Source: Bacillota bacterium
GTDB lineage: Bacteria; Bacillota; Negativicutes; Sporomusales; UBA7701
Direction of reading: 5' to 3'
Assembly (NCBI GenBank): GCA_023415775.1
Contig: JAEZJM010000007.1
Location: forward strand, 1 to 60,495
Length of the DNA stretch: 60,495 nucleotides
The notes below the pieces were generated by a model that did not search any database, was not told the DNA's origin, and saw nothing but the letters and a program-made list of their open reading frames with translations. Positions 7,556 to 15,228 of this stretch are shown piece after piece; within the stretch, counting starts at the first letter, position 1, and every line of letters starts with the position of its first letter. Position numbers and translations under genes: made by a program.

Positions 7556-7922
7556 TTTTTTTTTTATCTCCTTTAAACTTTTTAGAGAGGGTCCCTCTCT
7601 TCTTATGCATCAATTAGAAAACTTTGTATGGGGCTTCTGGACCGAACGGGGAATAAACGGGATATTATACTGTTTGCGTCGGATATAAGCAAAAAAAAGG
7701 GCCAGACAAAAGAGGTTTAACGACTCCTCTTCAATCTGACCCTTTAGTTTTTCTACCCTCTCCAGGAGGTCTGGAAGATATGCCAATTCTTAAGGGGACA
7801 TAGCTACCGAACGCCCAACAATGTTTCTCCAACTGGGCCGCCTGGTGGCGGCTTTGGCCCAGATGGACGACGACGAAAGACAAAACGGACGACCAAATCT
7901 CTGCCCTGGTCCCCTCGCCCCT

Positions 7923-8255
7923 CCTAAAGGTCCCCTGAGGGAACCATGAAGAACCTTGAGGGAAAGCAGGCTCATGGTCTCCTCAGGATGCCTTTAGAAC
8001 ATCCTAAAGGTGTCGGTGTTGATGGTTAATCTATATCCTCCTTATTAGGTATTCCTGTAGGTCCCTAATGGTCCTAACTTCGTAGTAGGCTCATTAGAAC
8101 TCTTACAGGAGAACCTTCAGGAGATAGAATAGAGTATAATCACCACCATCACCAATGGAGAACAGGGAGATTCTCCAGGCTTCCTCCGGGTTCCTATAGT
8201 TTTCCTTGAGGTAATCGCTCAAGGTTTTCTATAGGGCCTATCGGAAGACCTTAGG
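7923..8255. repeat. Cluster of CCTNNAGG palindromes
   Basis: Exact CCTNNAGG sites start at 7923, 7954, 8003, 8054, 8114 and 8204. CCTNAGG sites start near 7934, 7981 and 8249. Confidence 0.6.
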
Positions 8256-8732
8256 GAATACCCTCCGCCACCCACAGATAGGCCGCCAGTAGCGGGTGCC
8301 ACCACCCCCCGCACTTTCCCCACTGAAGGGGAGCGGACTATCAGACGAGGAAGGCCATCGGCCATATCGCCTCGATTTTCCCTTAACATATGTTTCAACC
8401 GGCCATGGAGTATAGCATACCCCAGCCGGCGGACCGTTCTTCCTTTCTTTTTCTGCATCAATTAGGGCTTGTTCTTTGTGCATCAATCAGAAGAGAATAA
8501 ACCAAAACAGATGTCTGGCGTGGTTTCTGCATTAGAATTTTACTTAAAAGCCTCTGGGCCGAGGGCTTTGGCCTCTTAACCACATGACTTAACCGCCCGG
8601 CTTGACCTTAGGGAGCCCCCGCCCTTCTCATTATTGGAGAAAGCCTGAACACTGTACGGAATGTATACTTTATGGACACTGACTGACGGGGCCTATGGAG
8701 CCAGTAAAGCGCGCCGAAAAACCGGCCATATG

Positions 8733-8763
8733 TGTCCGAAATTACTCATTGACATTTCGGACA
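8733..8763 (+). promoter_or_regulatory. Palindromic operator or res half-site of the resolvase
   Basis: Perfect 10-base inverted repeat TGTCCGAAAT / ATTTCGGACA with an 11-base centre. The size and layout fit a resolvase dimer site. It covers the -35 element TTGACA (8749-8754), so bound resolvase should repress its own gene. Confidence 0.65.
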
Positions 8764-8778
8764 TGGGTGATGTAAGAT
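8749..8778 (+). promoter_or_regulatory. Promoter of the resolvase gene
   Basis: TTGACA at 8749-8754, TAAGAT at 8773-8778, 18-base spacer. Confidence 0.5.
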
Positions 8779-8820
8779 GGAGACGAGGTAAACTATCCAC
8801 GAAGGGGCGACGAGCGAACG

Positions 8821-9390
8821 ATGAACATAGCATATGTCCAGGTATCGACGAAGGAGCAGAATACCGGAAGGCAGTTGGAGGCCCTAAAGAAGCACGCCAT
8901 CCAGAAGGTCTTCGAGGAAAAGGTGAGCGGCAAGGACACTAACCGGCCCGAACTACAGGCCATGCTCAGTTACGCCAGGGAGGGCGACGTGGTATATGTA
9001 GAAAGCTTCAGCCGCCTGGCCCGCAACATGCTCGACCTGTTGACCATCATCGACCGCCTGGCGAAGAACGGAGTAGGCTTCGTCAGTCTGAAGGAGAGCA
9101 TCGACACGACTACGCCAGCCGGGCGGCTTCAGTTGGGCGTCTTTGCAGCCATCTACCAGTTCGAAAGGGAGTGCAGCAAGGAGCGCCAGCGGGAGGGCAT
9201 AGACCTGGCCCTGGCGGAGAATAGGCCCTATGGTCGCCCCAAGACCCCGGTGGATGCCCGGCAGTTCAACAGGGTGTTCAGGCAGTGGAAGGCTGGCGAA
9301 ATATCGGTCGTCCAGGCTGCCAAGCTGTTGGGTGTGACACGGCAGACCTTCTACAGGCGAGTAGAGGAACAGGAAGCCAAGCAGAAGTAA
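8821..9390 (+). CDS. Serine recombinase (resolvase/invertase family)
   Basis: Site-specific recombinase of 189 aa. The N-terminal catalytic domain (about 1-135) has the nucleophile Ser in VSTKEQNTGRQ near residue 9 and the FSRLARN motif near 61-67, with its two active-site arginines. A C-terminal helix-turn-helix (VVQAAKLLGVTRQTFYRR) binds DNA. The residue two before the serine, normally arginine (YxRVS), is glutamine here (YVQVS), a one-base change that could weaken catalysis. The palindrome at 8733-8763 suggests autoregulation. It probably resolves multimers or inverts a segment of element 1; no invertible segment was seen. Confidence 0.88.
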   Translation: MNIAYVQVSTKEQNTGRQLEALKKHAIQKVFEEKVSGKDTNRPELQAMLSYAREGDVVYVESFSRLARNMLDLLTIIDRLAKNGVGFVSLKESIDTTTPAGRLQLGVFAAIYQFERECSKERQREGIDLALAENRPYGRPKTPVDARQFNRVFRQWKAGEISVVQAAKLLGVTRQTFYRRVEEQEAKQK

Positions 9391-9888
9391 GCAAACAAGA
9401 AAGGCTCTGCGGTGCGGCCTCGGGGCCTTTTCTATGTCCAAATGGCCTCGTAGGATGCCCCAGAATGGTTTGTTAGGTCACCCAAGAGAAACTTGCAGGC
9501 CCCCTCCTTTTCGTCGGTCTCCGGGCGAGTGGGTAGAACACTGCCCAGCAGAATCAAGGGGTTCGGGCTCTGCGTGTCCACCACTCACCACATTCCAGCC
9601 GTGCTGCTTGGGTGGGCCACTGTGGCTTCTGGAGGAGGACTAAAGAGGGCCACCCGCCACCCCCGGTAGCGACCTGCGAGAAGGAAGGGCCGGGGGCCAC
9701 GGGGGGAAAGCGCGGAGCGGAGCGAAGTGGAGGATGGGTCACAAAAATTTTCACCAAGTTTTCTCAGGGGCCTTAAAGGTACCCTTGGGGCTGGCGGGTT
9801 TGCATACTGTATCAGATAGAAGGATGGCAGGAAATTACTGGTTCTTGTCGAAGCGGGGAGGTTAGGACGTGGAGGGAGGTCGCTTCAT
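9391..9888. other. Gap between resolvase and DUF4393 gene
   Basis: Holds a terminator-like hairpin with a T-run near 9400-9434 (GGCCTCGGGGCCTTTT) and, further on, GC-rich sequence without a recognisable gene. A CTTAAAGG-containing stretch near 9772 precedes the RBS of the next gene. No clear promoter was identified. Confidence 0.4.
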
Positions 9889-10686
9889 ATGGACGAGGCT
9901 GAGAAGGCGCTAATAGAGGCCGCCAAAGAGGTTGCTAAAGAAGCCTACTGTGATACCGTCCAGCCTTTAGCGAAGCAAGTAGGCAGAACACTGGAAACTG
10001 GCGGGCTCGTAGTAAATGCGCTGATATCTCCAGTAAGAAACTATGTTTATAACATCCAGGCCAGGGAGAAACAATTAGAACAAGAAGTCTCAGCCAAACT
10101 TGAAGGAATCCCCGCTGAGCGATTAATAGAACAGGCCCCACTTCATATCGTCGTGCCGGCGATACAAGCATGGAGCTATTCTATCGACTGCGACGAGCTT
10201 AGAAATTTATACGCGAACCTACTGGCAAACGCCATGTTACGCGATAAACAGTCCGGTATTCATCCGGGGTTTATAGAAGTGATACGGCAAATGCATCCGC
10301 TTGAGGCAAAAATATTTGAGGTGTTGGCCGCCGATGACGTTCAACCATTGGGAGAGATACGAGGAATCCTAAATAACGGCCAGGACTGGCTATCAATAAC
10401 GAAACATATAGTGGCGATGAAAATCAATAACGAAGTTCACTATCCCAATGCCTTACATTGGCTCAATTTGGAGCGGCTTGGGCTGATTAATCTGGATTAT
10501 GGTAAGAGAATTGCTGAGGAAGGCGCATATGAAGAATTGGAAAAATTCACAAATAATGACGATATAAAGAAAACGGCACAGGAAAAAAACCTAAAACTTG
10601 TGTTGTACCCTGGGACGGTTGAGCTTACCGCCTTTGGAAAAGGTTTTGCCAATATATGCCTAAGGGCCCCCGTTGCGAACAAGTAA
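9889..10686 (+). CDS. DUF4393 (Abi-alpha) domain protein
   Basis: Soluble protein of 265 aa matching the DUF4393/Abi-alpha family, seen in mobile elements and proposed to act in abortive infection; its mechanism is not established. The N-terminal acidic helical segment is followed by the family core near residues 83-135: an APLHIVVPAIQAWSYS segment, then DELRNLYANLLANAM and HPGFIEVIRQMHPLEAKIF. The C-terminal third ends in a small winged-helix-like segment. The start has GGGAGG 9 bases upstream. Its position between resolvase and integrase marks it as cargo of the element. Codon use is more A+T-rich than in the neighbouring chromosome, which fits recent transfer. Confidence 0.82.
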   Translation: MDEAEKALIEAAKEVAKEAYCDTVQPLAKQVGRTLETGGLVVNALISPVRNYVYNIQAREKQLEQEVSAKLEGIPAERLIEQAPLHIVVPAIQAWSYSIDCDELRNLYANLLANAMLRDKQSGIHPGFIEVIRQMHPLEAKIFEVLAADDVQPLGEIRGILNNGQDWLSITKHIVAMKINNEVHYPNALHWLNLERLGLINLDYGKRIAEEGAYEELEKFTNNDDIKKTAQEKNLKLVLYPGTVELTAFGKGFANICLRAPVANK

Positions 10687-10755
10687 AGACCTCTTGACTG
10701 CATAGCATAAATGACGTATGCTTGTCTTGGAGTTTGCTGGAAGGCGGCGAGAGAT

Positions 10756-12078
10756 ATGCCAAGAGCGCGTAAGCAACAAGAGACGGATGCGGCAAAGGAG
10801 ACCCGTAGAGGCCACGGAGAGGGGACGAAATATCAAAGGGCGGACGGCTACTGGATTGGTCAGATAACGACCGGCAGGACTGGCGAGGGGAAGCAAGAAC
10901 GGAAGACCTTCTCGGCCAAGTCCGAAAGGGACCTTGTTGCCAAGATGAAGGAATACCAGTATAAACAAATGCGCGGAGAACTCCCCAAGACCAATACGGT
11001 GTCTTTGGGTGAGTGGATGACTACCTGGCTGGAGAACTATAAGAAGCCTAAGGTCCGCCAAACGACCTACGAGAACTACGAGACGATCATTAAGACTCAC
11101 ATCATGAAGGCCCCCATCGGAAAAATTCAGGTCCAAAAGCTGACTACCGATGAGATACAGCGGTTTATGCGCGTCAAAGCCGAGAAGGGGAAGAAGATAA
11201 CGATCAAGGAAGAGATCGAAGAGGGCGGGGAGAAGGTCGTTAAGACTCGACAAAAGGAAGTGCCGCTGTCGCCCCGTGCCGTTAACCTCATCCACTTCAT
11301 CATCCAATCGGCTCTTGAACAAGCCCGGAAGAACAACATGGTCGTCCGCAACGTAGCAAGGAACTGTGAGCGGTACAAGGACGAGCGGAAAGAGGTCAAG
11401 CCGCTAACTGCCGAGGGGGCAGAAGCTCTCCTTAAGACCATGAAGGGCCACAGGCTATTTGCTGCTGTCTTCCTCGACCTTTCCACGGGTCTCCGCAGGG
11501 GGGAACTGCTGGCCCTTCGGTGGGCTAATGTTGACCTTGAGGAAAGCACCATTAGAATCACCGAGAACTTGGTGAGGGTCAAGGGTGGCAGCAAGGTGCA
11601 CAACCCGAAGACCAAGAGTTCTATTCGAACCATCAACCTCCCGGAGCGGGTAATTGAAGCCCTTAAGGCCCATAAGGCCCGCCAGGAGGAAGAGAAGGCG
11701 GATGCAGGAGAGAAGGATAGGGCCGAAGCGGCTAAGGCGAAGGAACAAGGTAAGGCCGAAGAGAAGAAAGAGGCTTCCTATCAAGATAACGGCTTGGTCT
11801 TCTGCCAGCCTAACGGCAAGCGAATCCAGCCGAGGAATTTCCAAAGGATGTTCGAAGGGTGGGCGCGGAAAGCCGGGCTGCCAAAGGGGACACGCCTCCA
11901 CGACCTACGGCACACCTTTGTTAGCAATATGTTTGCCGCTGGGGTGGACATTAAGACAGTCCAGAGTTTTACCGGGCACCCTGATACGAGGGTCCTTACA
12001 GAGGTCTATGCACATGTTATCAATGAGGCCCAAAAGAAGGCCGCCACGATAATGAATGGGTTACTGCCTGAAGTTTAG
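10756..12078 (+). CDS. int: Tyrosine integrase of element 1
   Basis: Phage-type tyrosine recombinase (440 aa) expected to integrate the element into tRNA-Val. It has an N-terminal arm-binding region with an AP2-like KYQRADGYWIGQITTGR segment, a SAM-like core-binding domain near 80-200 and a catalytic domain with Arg in STGLRRGELLALRW (about 245). HxxR follows in LHDLRHTF (about 382), and the nucleophile Tyr is in EVYAHV (about 417). A Lys/Glu/Ala-rich insert of about 40 residues (306-345) interrupts the catalytic domain and is probably a surface loop. ATG 10756 was preferred over 10711 because only it has purine-rich sequence upstream. The gene lies near attR. Confidence 0.92.
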   Translation: MPRARKQQETDAAKETRRGHGEGTKYQRADGYWIGQITTGRTGEGKQERKTFSAKSERDLVAKMKEYQYKQMRGELPKTNTVSLGEWMTTWLENYKKPKVRQTTYENYETIIKTHIMKAPIGKIQVQKLTTDEIQRFMRVKAEKGKKITIKEEIEEGGEKVVKTRQKEVPLSPRAVNLIHFIIQSALEQARKNNMVVRNVARNCERYKDERKEVKPLTAEGAEALLKTMKGHRLFAAVFLDLSTGLRRGELLALRWANVDLEESTIRITENLVRVKGGSKVHNPKTKSSIRTINLPERVIEALKAHKARQEEEKADAGEKDRAEAAKAKEQGKAEEKKEASYQDNGLVFCQPNGKRIQPRNFQRMFEGWARKAGLPKGTRLHDLRHTFVSNMFAAGVDIKTVQSFTGHPDTRVLTEVYAHVINEAQKKAATIMNGLLPEV

Positions 12079-12122
12079 GCGACGATAGAACGACGCTATG
12101 GTGGAAGCGGGAGGATAACCTG

Positions 12123-12476
12123 ATGGTTAATGTTAAGCGTTATCTGTTGTCCTTAGCGGGGGCACTTGCTTGTTATATTGTCATCGCTTTCTTAGGAGGA
12201 GGTCTTGTGGGTGCACTACTGGGCGCGGTGGCTGGGGTACCATTAGGGGTTTTGGGCGGAATGTTAGTTGTTGATTTACCTCGGAGCGGGTTTACGAGCA
12301 GGCATGCCGTTGGATTTCTCATTTCTCTTGTTGCTAACTTGGGAGTAGTAATGTTTTTGCATGCTTACCTTTCTTACCTCCCATCAATAATTTGGCTGCT
12401 CTTTATGGTCACTACGTGCTTAGCTTGTTACTGGACGTGCGAAAAATTACTAAGTAAGGTTGGCGAGGCCCAGTAG
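12123..12476 (+). CDS. Small integral membrane protein of element 1
   Basis: Protein of 117 aa with about four hydrophobic segments (near 8-30, 33-52, 62-84 and 88-106). It has glycine-rich turns (FLGGGLVGALLGAVAGVPLG) and a charged C-terminal tail. I do not recognise the family. The RBS GGGAGG stands upstream of the ATG. It is the last gene before attR and follows the integrase with a 44-base gap, so it may be co-transcribed. Small membrane proteins beside phage-defence genes can be effectors or superinfection factors, but nothing in the sequence shows this here. Confidence 0.65.
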   Translation: MVNVKRYLLSLAGALACYIVIAFLGGGLVGALLGAVAGVPLGVLGGMLVVDLPRSGFTSRHAVGFLISLVANLGVVMFLHAYLSYLPSIIWLLFMVTTCLACYWTCEKLLSKVGEAQ

Positions 12477-12505
12477 TTATTGGGAGTAAGGACTATAGTT
12501 TTCTG

Positions 12506-12524
12506 CTAAACTTTATGCTTAGAG
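12506..12524 (+). repeat. Probable integrase arm site, right end of element 1
   Basis: CTAAACTTTATGCTTAGAG, a direct repeat of the site at 6953-6970. Confidence 0.45.
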
Positions 12525-12671
12525 ACTTAATTTCACCTGTTTTTGTTTTATTTATCTTCATTTATCTTAAGAGATAGTGATGACGACTAACTCAAGAAAT
12601 ATAAGGGTTAGAAGGCGTAAGTGGCATCAATGATGAGGTTCGAGAAATGCTCTAAAAACGACGAACCTCTT

Positions 12672-12719
12672 ATTCACATTCAAGAGGCCGCTGGTCTGAA
12701 ATCAGCATGCCCCACTAGG
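12672..12719 (+). repeat. attR of element 1 (decayed tRNA-Val 3' half)
   Basis: Matches 6854-6901 with four transitions, three in the T-arm and one in the CCA end (CCACTAGG). This is the original chromosomal tRNA end, now free to drift. Confidence 0.85.
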
Positions 12720-12720
12720 A

Positions 12721-12755
12721 ACAAAACCTTCGCGGGATTTACGCGAAGGTTTTGT
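12721..12755 (+). terminator. Original terminator of tRNA-Val
   Basis: A 14-bp stem, ACAAAACCTTCGCG with CGCGAAGGTTTTGT. It directly follows the attR copy. Confidence 0.7.
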
Positions 12756-12776
12756 TGTCCGGCCCCGTCGCGTGGC

Positions 12777-12804
12777 AAAGGGCTCCGGATAATGTCCGGA
12801 GCCC
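12777..12804 (-). terminator. Terminator of the small gene at 12810
   Basis: GGGCTCCGG and CCGGAGCCC around a 7-base loop, followed on the minus strand by TTT. Confidence 0.55.
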
Positions 12805-12809
12805 TCGGG

Positions 12810-12956
12810 TCAGCTTTGCTCCTTTTCCCTTACGGTCTGGCGGTAGTTGGACTTGAGTCCGGGAGTTCCCGGCATTTCGACTTCGAATTTTTGCTTGCCG
12901 GTCACTTTAGTTTTGTCCGTGTCTTTGGTTGCCTGCGGCACTGCTTTGTCTGACAC
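12810..12956 (-). CDS. Small hypothetical protein, 48 aa
   Basis: A 48-codon frame starting with GTG at 12956, six bases after GGGAGGTG, and ending in TGA just before a strong hairpin. The product is charged and soluble-looking: a Lys/Thr/Asp-rich N-terminal half, then KFEVEMPGTPGLKSNYRQTV. I do not recognise the family. The well-placed RBS, the terminator and the lack of overlap with another gene make it a likely real small gene lying just outside element 1. Confidence 0.6.
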   Translation of the reverse strand: MSDKAVPQATKDTDKTKVTGKQKFEVEMPGTPGLKSNYRQTVREKEQS

Positions 12957-13080
12957 CGGCTTCACCTCCCGAGGTTATTTTCCCCCGCGTCTGAGTGGAA
13001 TATCAGGAATTTTCCGCCGGTCTTTTTCGGCTGCGGGGCGCATATACTGCCCTTGTAGTTTGAAATGGGAGGCGGTTGCG

Positions 13081-13308
13081 TTGAATCACCGTAGCGTTTT
13101 CAGAAGGTATGTCGTCGAGGCGCTGGCCAGCCGGGCGGGTATTCCGATGGCCGAAGCAGCGGCAATGGTGGAAGCGTCCCAGCTGGGGGCGCTGGCTGTC
13201 GGCAAGCAGAATTTCCTGTCATATAAAGGGCCGGATTACTGGGCGGAAAAGATTCTTGAGCAATTCGGCGCCGGAGACGGCAGGAAAATAATGCGCAGTG
13301 TAGAATAA
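13081..13308 (+). CDS. Small hypothetical protein, 75 aa
   Basis: Starts at TTG 13081 with TGGGAGG 8 bases upstream and ends before a terminator hairpin. The protein is mostly helical, with a RRYVVEALASRAG helix, an AAAMVEASQLGALAVGKQNF segment and a C-terminal DYWAEKILEQF helix. No family recognised. It stands alone between element 1 and the DUF2294 gene. The longer open frame upstream has no RBS and was not used. Confidence 0.55.
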   Translation: MNHRSVFRRYVVEALASRAGIPMAEAAAMVEASQLGALAVGKQNFLSYKGPDYWAEKILEQFGAGDGRKIMRSVE

Positions 13309-13334
13309 TAACAAAAAAGGCCGCGCCGGCAAAG

Positions 13335-13370
13335 AAGCCACACTGTTTCCAGTGCGGCTTTTAATATTTT
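13335..13370 (+). terminator. Terminator after the 75-aa gene
   Basis: AAGCCACACTG and CAGTGCGGCTT with a TTTC loop, then TTAATATTTTT. Confidence 0.7.
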
Positions 13371-13483
13371 TACTCTTGGACGGTGCTGCGGCAATCTCTT
13401 TTGCCGGGCGCGGCAGGACTTATCGCAAGCAGGGAGTATATATTAGGTGACAGTTTTTTGGCGCGGAGGGGAGGGACTCCCGG

Positions 13484-13852
13484 ATGTCGGTTGGGATTGA
13501 TCTAAGGCAGGAGATTATGCGGGTAAACAACAATGTCAATATCAGCATATTCGGTACCGGCCTGAGAAAGCAGCGGGTGATGGTTTCGGAGGACAAAATC
13601 ATCATAACCGCCGACCATAAGCGCGTCCCGGCCCTTGCGGCGTTGGACAAGCTTGAGCGCATGACAACCCGCTACACCGACGTGGCCATCCTCGACGAGT
13701 TCAAACGGCGGCTGCGGGCGGCGCTGATCGAACAGCTGAAGATGCCTGTGCTGAGCGTGATGAAGGACTACGATCCCGACCAGGAGTTGGCGGTGACGGT
13801 GATAATCGTGGAAGAAGCGTTCATGCGCAAGCATCAGGAAGTAGCCCGATAA
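13484..13852 (+). CDS. DUF2294 / MpsC-like protein
   Basis: Soluble protein of 122 aa whose pattern fits the DUF2294 family (C-terminal domain of MpsC-like proteins, of uncertain function). It has an ISIFGTGLRKQRVMVSEDKI strand-turn-strand segment near 20-45, and a long helix EFKRRLRAALIEQLKMPVLS preceding a final strand pair DQELAVTVIIVEE. The start is ATG 13484 after a GGAGGGGAGGG-rich leader. The gene is monocistronic by its spacing. Family assignment is from overall pattern only. Confidence 0.5.
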   Translation: MSVGIDLRQEIMRVNNNVNISIFGTGLRKQRVMVSEDKIIITADHKRVPALAALDKLERMTTRYTDVAILDEFKRRLRAALIEQLKMPVLSVMKDYDPDQELAVTVIIVEEAFMRKHQEVAR

Positions 13853-14129
13853 AAAAATATTAAAATAATTCTGTTTAATAAAAGGAATATTCCGCTAGAA
13901 GGCGAATAAGGAAAAATAAGCTCATCAACGATGAGCGGCAACAGACAAATCGATAGACCCGGTCTGGTCGTAGGAGCTCCATAAGGAGAGCCGAAAGCTA
14001 CCGCTTTTTCGGAATGGCGGCCGCGCATGCGGAATGCAGCGTTTGCGCGTACATCATTACCGGTGCGGTAGCTTTTTGTTTTGGCAGGTACGGCCGGCGG
14101 GCGACGACGAAGAAAAGGGAGGCATGAGG
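13853..14129 (+). promoter_or_regulatory. Structured leader before the Nif3-like gene
   Basis: No gene here. The region contains several hairpins: CTCAT/ATGAG at 13921-13935, GGAGCTCC followed by GGAG at 13973-13988, and CCGAAAGC/GCTTTTTCGG near 13991-14012. CCGCGCATGCGG lies at 14020-14031. Finally AAGCTACCGC (13995-14004) can pair with GCGGTAGCTT (14065-14074), which is followed by TTTGTTTT. Mutually exclusive pairing before a T-run suggests attenuation, but I cannot assign a known riboswitch class. Confidence 0.4.
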
Positions 14130-15170
14130 GTGGCAAAGGTCAAGGATGTGCTCGATGTTCTCGACAAGATCACCGGCGGTAGGTGTGTCAAAGACCCGGA
14201 GGATATTTACAGCGGCAGGCACAAGTTCGTTATCCGCAAATCGTCGGATGTGCCGGGCAAGGCGTGTCTGGAGACGCCGGGCCTGGTATGCGGCAACCCG
14301 GAGGCTGCCGTCAAAAAGCTCGCCGTGACGATGACACTGACGGAGTGCAATATTGAGCTGGCGGGGGCTACGGGGGTGGATGCCATCGTCGCTCATCACC
14401 CGCTGTCCGAGGCTGCTAACACCGGTGGGGTGCCGATGCGCACCTACCTCGACCTGTACGGGTTAGCCGCGTTCGAACTGCATGAGGCGTTCCACGGCCT
14501 GCACCCCGGCCTTTCCTTCATCCACGGACATCAGGTCTTTCACGCCGACATCGCCTTCGGGGGCGTGTCGGGCAATATCCTGTTCGTCGGCCGGGCGCTC
14601 AAAGGGGTGAACACCCTGGGGGACATGATCGACCGCCTCGATTATTTCATGGGGATGGACGAGGAGAAGCGGATGCTGATGGCCGAGCGCGGCGCGCGCG
14701 GCTGCGACGGGATAATCGAGACGAATGTGGCCACCGGCGGGGTCATCCTTTTGGGCGACCGGGACAGCAAGGTTGGCACGGTGATCCACATTTTCCCCCA
14801 CACAGGGTTTACACCCGAGCATCTGGAGCAGGTCAAAAGCCGTTTCCCGGAGGCGGACACCTTGCTGGCGTCAATCAGCCGCGTGTACGGCGATCATCCG
14901 TTGATTGCCAAGGCCAAAGAACTCGGCATGAATTTTATCGTCGGCAATTCCCACGCCATGGAGATTCTGGAAAACGGCATGCCGCTGGCTGTCGCGTTGC
15001 AGATGCTGCTGCCGGAGGTGGAGGTTGTGCTGTTCCGCGAACGGATCACCTCGACGCCGATTAGTGTGGCCGCAACGCCGGCAATTCGCGAGTACGCCCG
15101 CGACATCGCCCAGCAGTACCTTGTCAACAGGGCGGCGGACGACGCCAAGGAGGTGAAGCGCCGGGCTTGA
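14130..15170 (+). CDS. Nif3-like dinuclear metal centre protein (DUF34)
   Basis: Protein of 346 aa resembling the NIF3/DUF34 family, widespread proteins with a two-metal centre and unsettled function. Metal-ligand-like motifs are present: VDAIVAHHPLSE near residue 87 with the paired histidines, and an ELHEAFHGLHPG segment near 110. A GNSHAMEI segment lies in the C-terminal part near 270. The sequence departs from classical YbgI/YqfO, so it may be a subfamily with another role. GTG 14130 was chosen because GGGAGG stands 6 bases upstream; the ATG six bases earlier would touch the RBS. Confidence 0.65.
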   Translation: MAKVKDVLDVLDKITGGRCVKDPEDIYSGRHKFVIRKSSDVPGKACLETPGLVCGNPEAAVKKLAVTMTLTECNIELAGATGVDAIVAHHPLSEAANTGGVPMRTYLDLYGLAAFELHEAFHGLHPGLSFIHGHQVFHADIAFGGVSGNILFVGRALKGVNTLGDMIDRLDYFMGMDEEKRMLMAERGARGCDGIIETNVATGGVILLGDRDSKVGTVIHIFPHTGFTPEHLEQVKSRFPEADTLLASISRVYGDHPLIAKAKELGMNFIVGNSHAMEILENGMPLAVALQMLLPEVEVVLFRERITSTPISVAATPAIREYARDIAQQYLVNRAADDAKEVKRRA

Positions 15171-15228
15171 TCGGCCGGCGGGGCCGGCCGGGTATAATTG
15201 CACTCATTATTAAAAAGGAGGGAATGTA

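Larger units (their letters stand above)
7556..8820. other. Non-coding region of element 1 with repeated palindromes
   Basis: About 1.26 kb with no convincing gene on either strand; the short frames at 8219-8486 lack sensible protein features. It contains a nested hairpin at 7696-7745 (AAAGGG...CCCTTT enclosing AAGAGG...CCTCTT). TGCATCAATTAG occurs at 7606 and 8454, and TGCATCAATCAG at 8479. Six CCTNNAGG palindromes lie between 7923 and 8211. The resolvase operator and promoter close the region on the right. It looks regulatory or origin-like. Confidence 0.6.
6854..12719. mobile_element. Integrative element 1 in tRNA-Val (about 5.9 kb)
   Basis: The element lies between the intact tRNA-Val 3' half (6854-6901) and a decayed copy of it at 12672-12719. 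It carries an integrase near its right end, an excisionase at the left end, a frameshifted HTH regulator, a resolvase, a DUF4393/Abi-alpha protein and a small membrane protein. There are no virion or conjugation genes, so it must be a small self-integrating or satellite-type island. The repeat CTAAA[A/C]TTTATGCTTAG near both ends probably binds the integrase. Confidence 0.85.

Noticed and set aside
8219..8486. Two 80-codon minus-strand frames
   Set aside because: No ribosome site, Gly/Arg/Ser-rich nonsense composition, and they overlap repeats.
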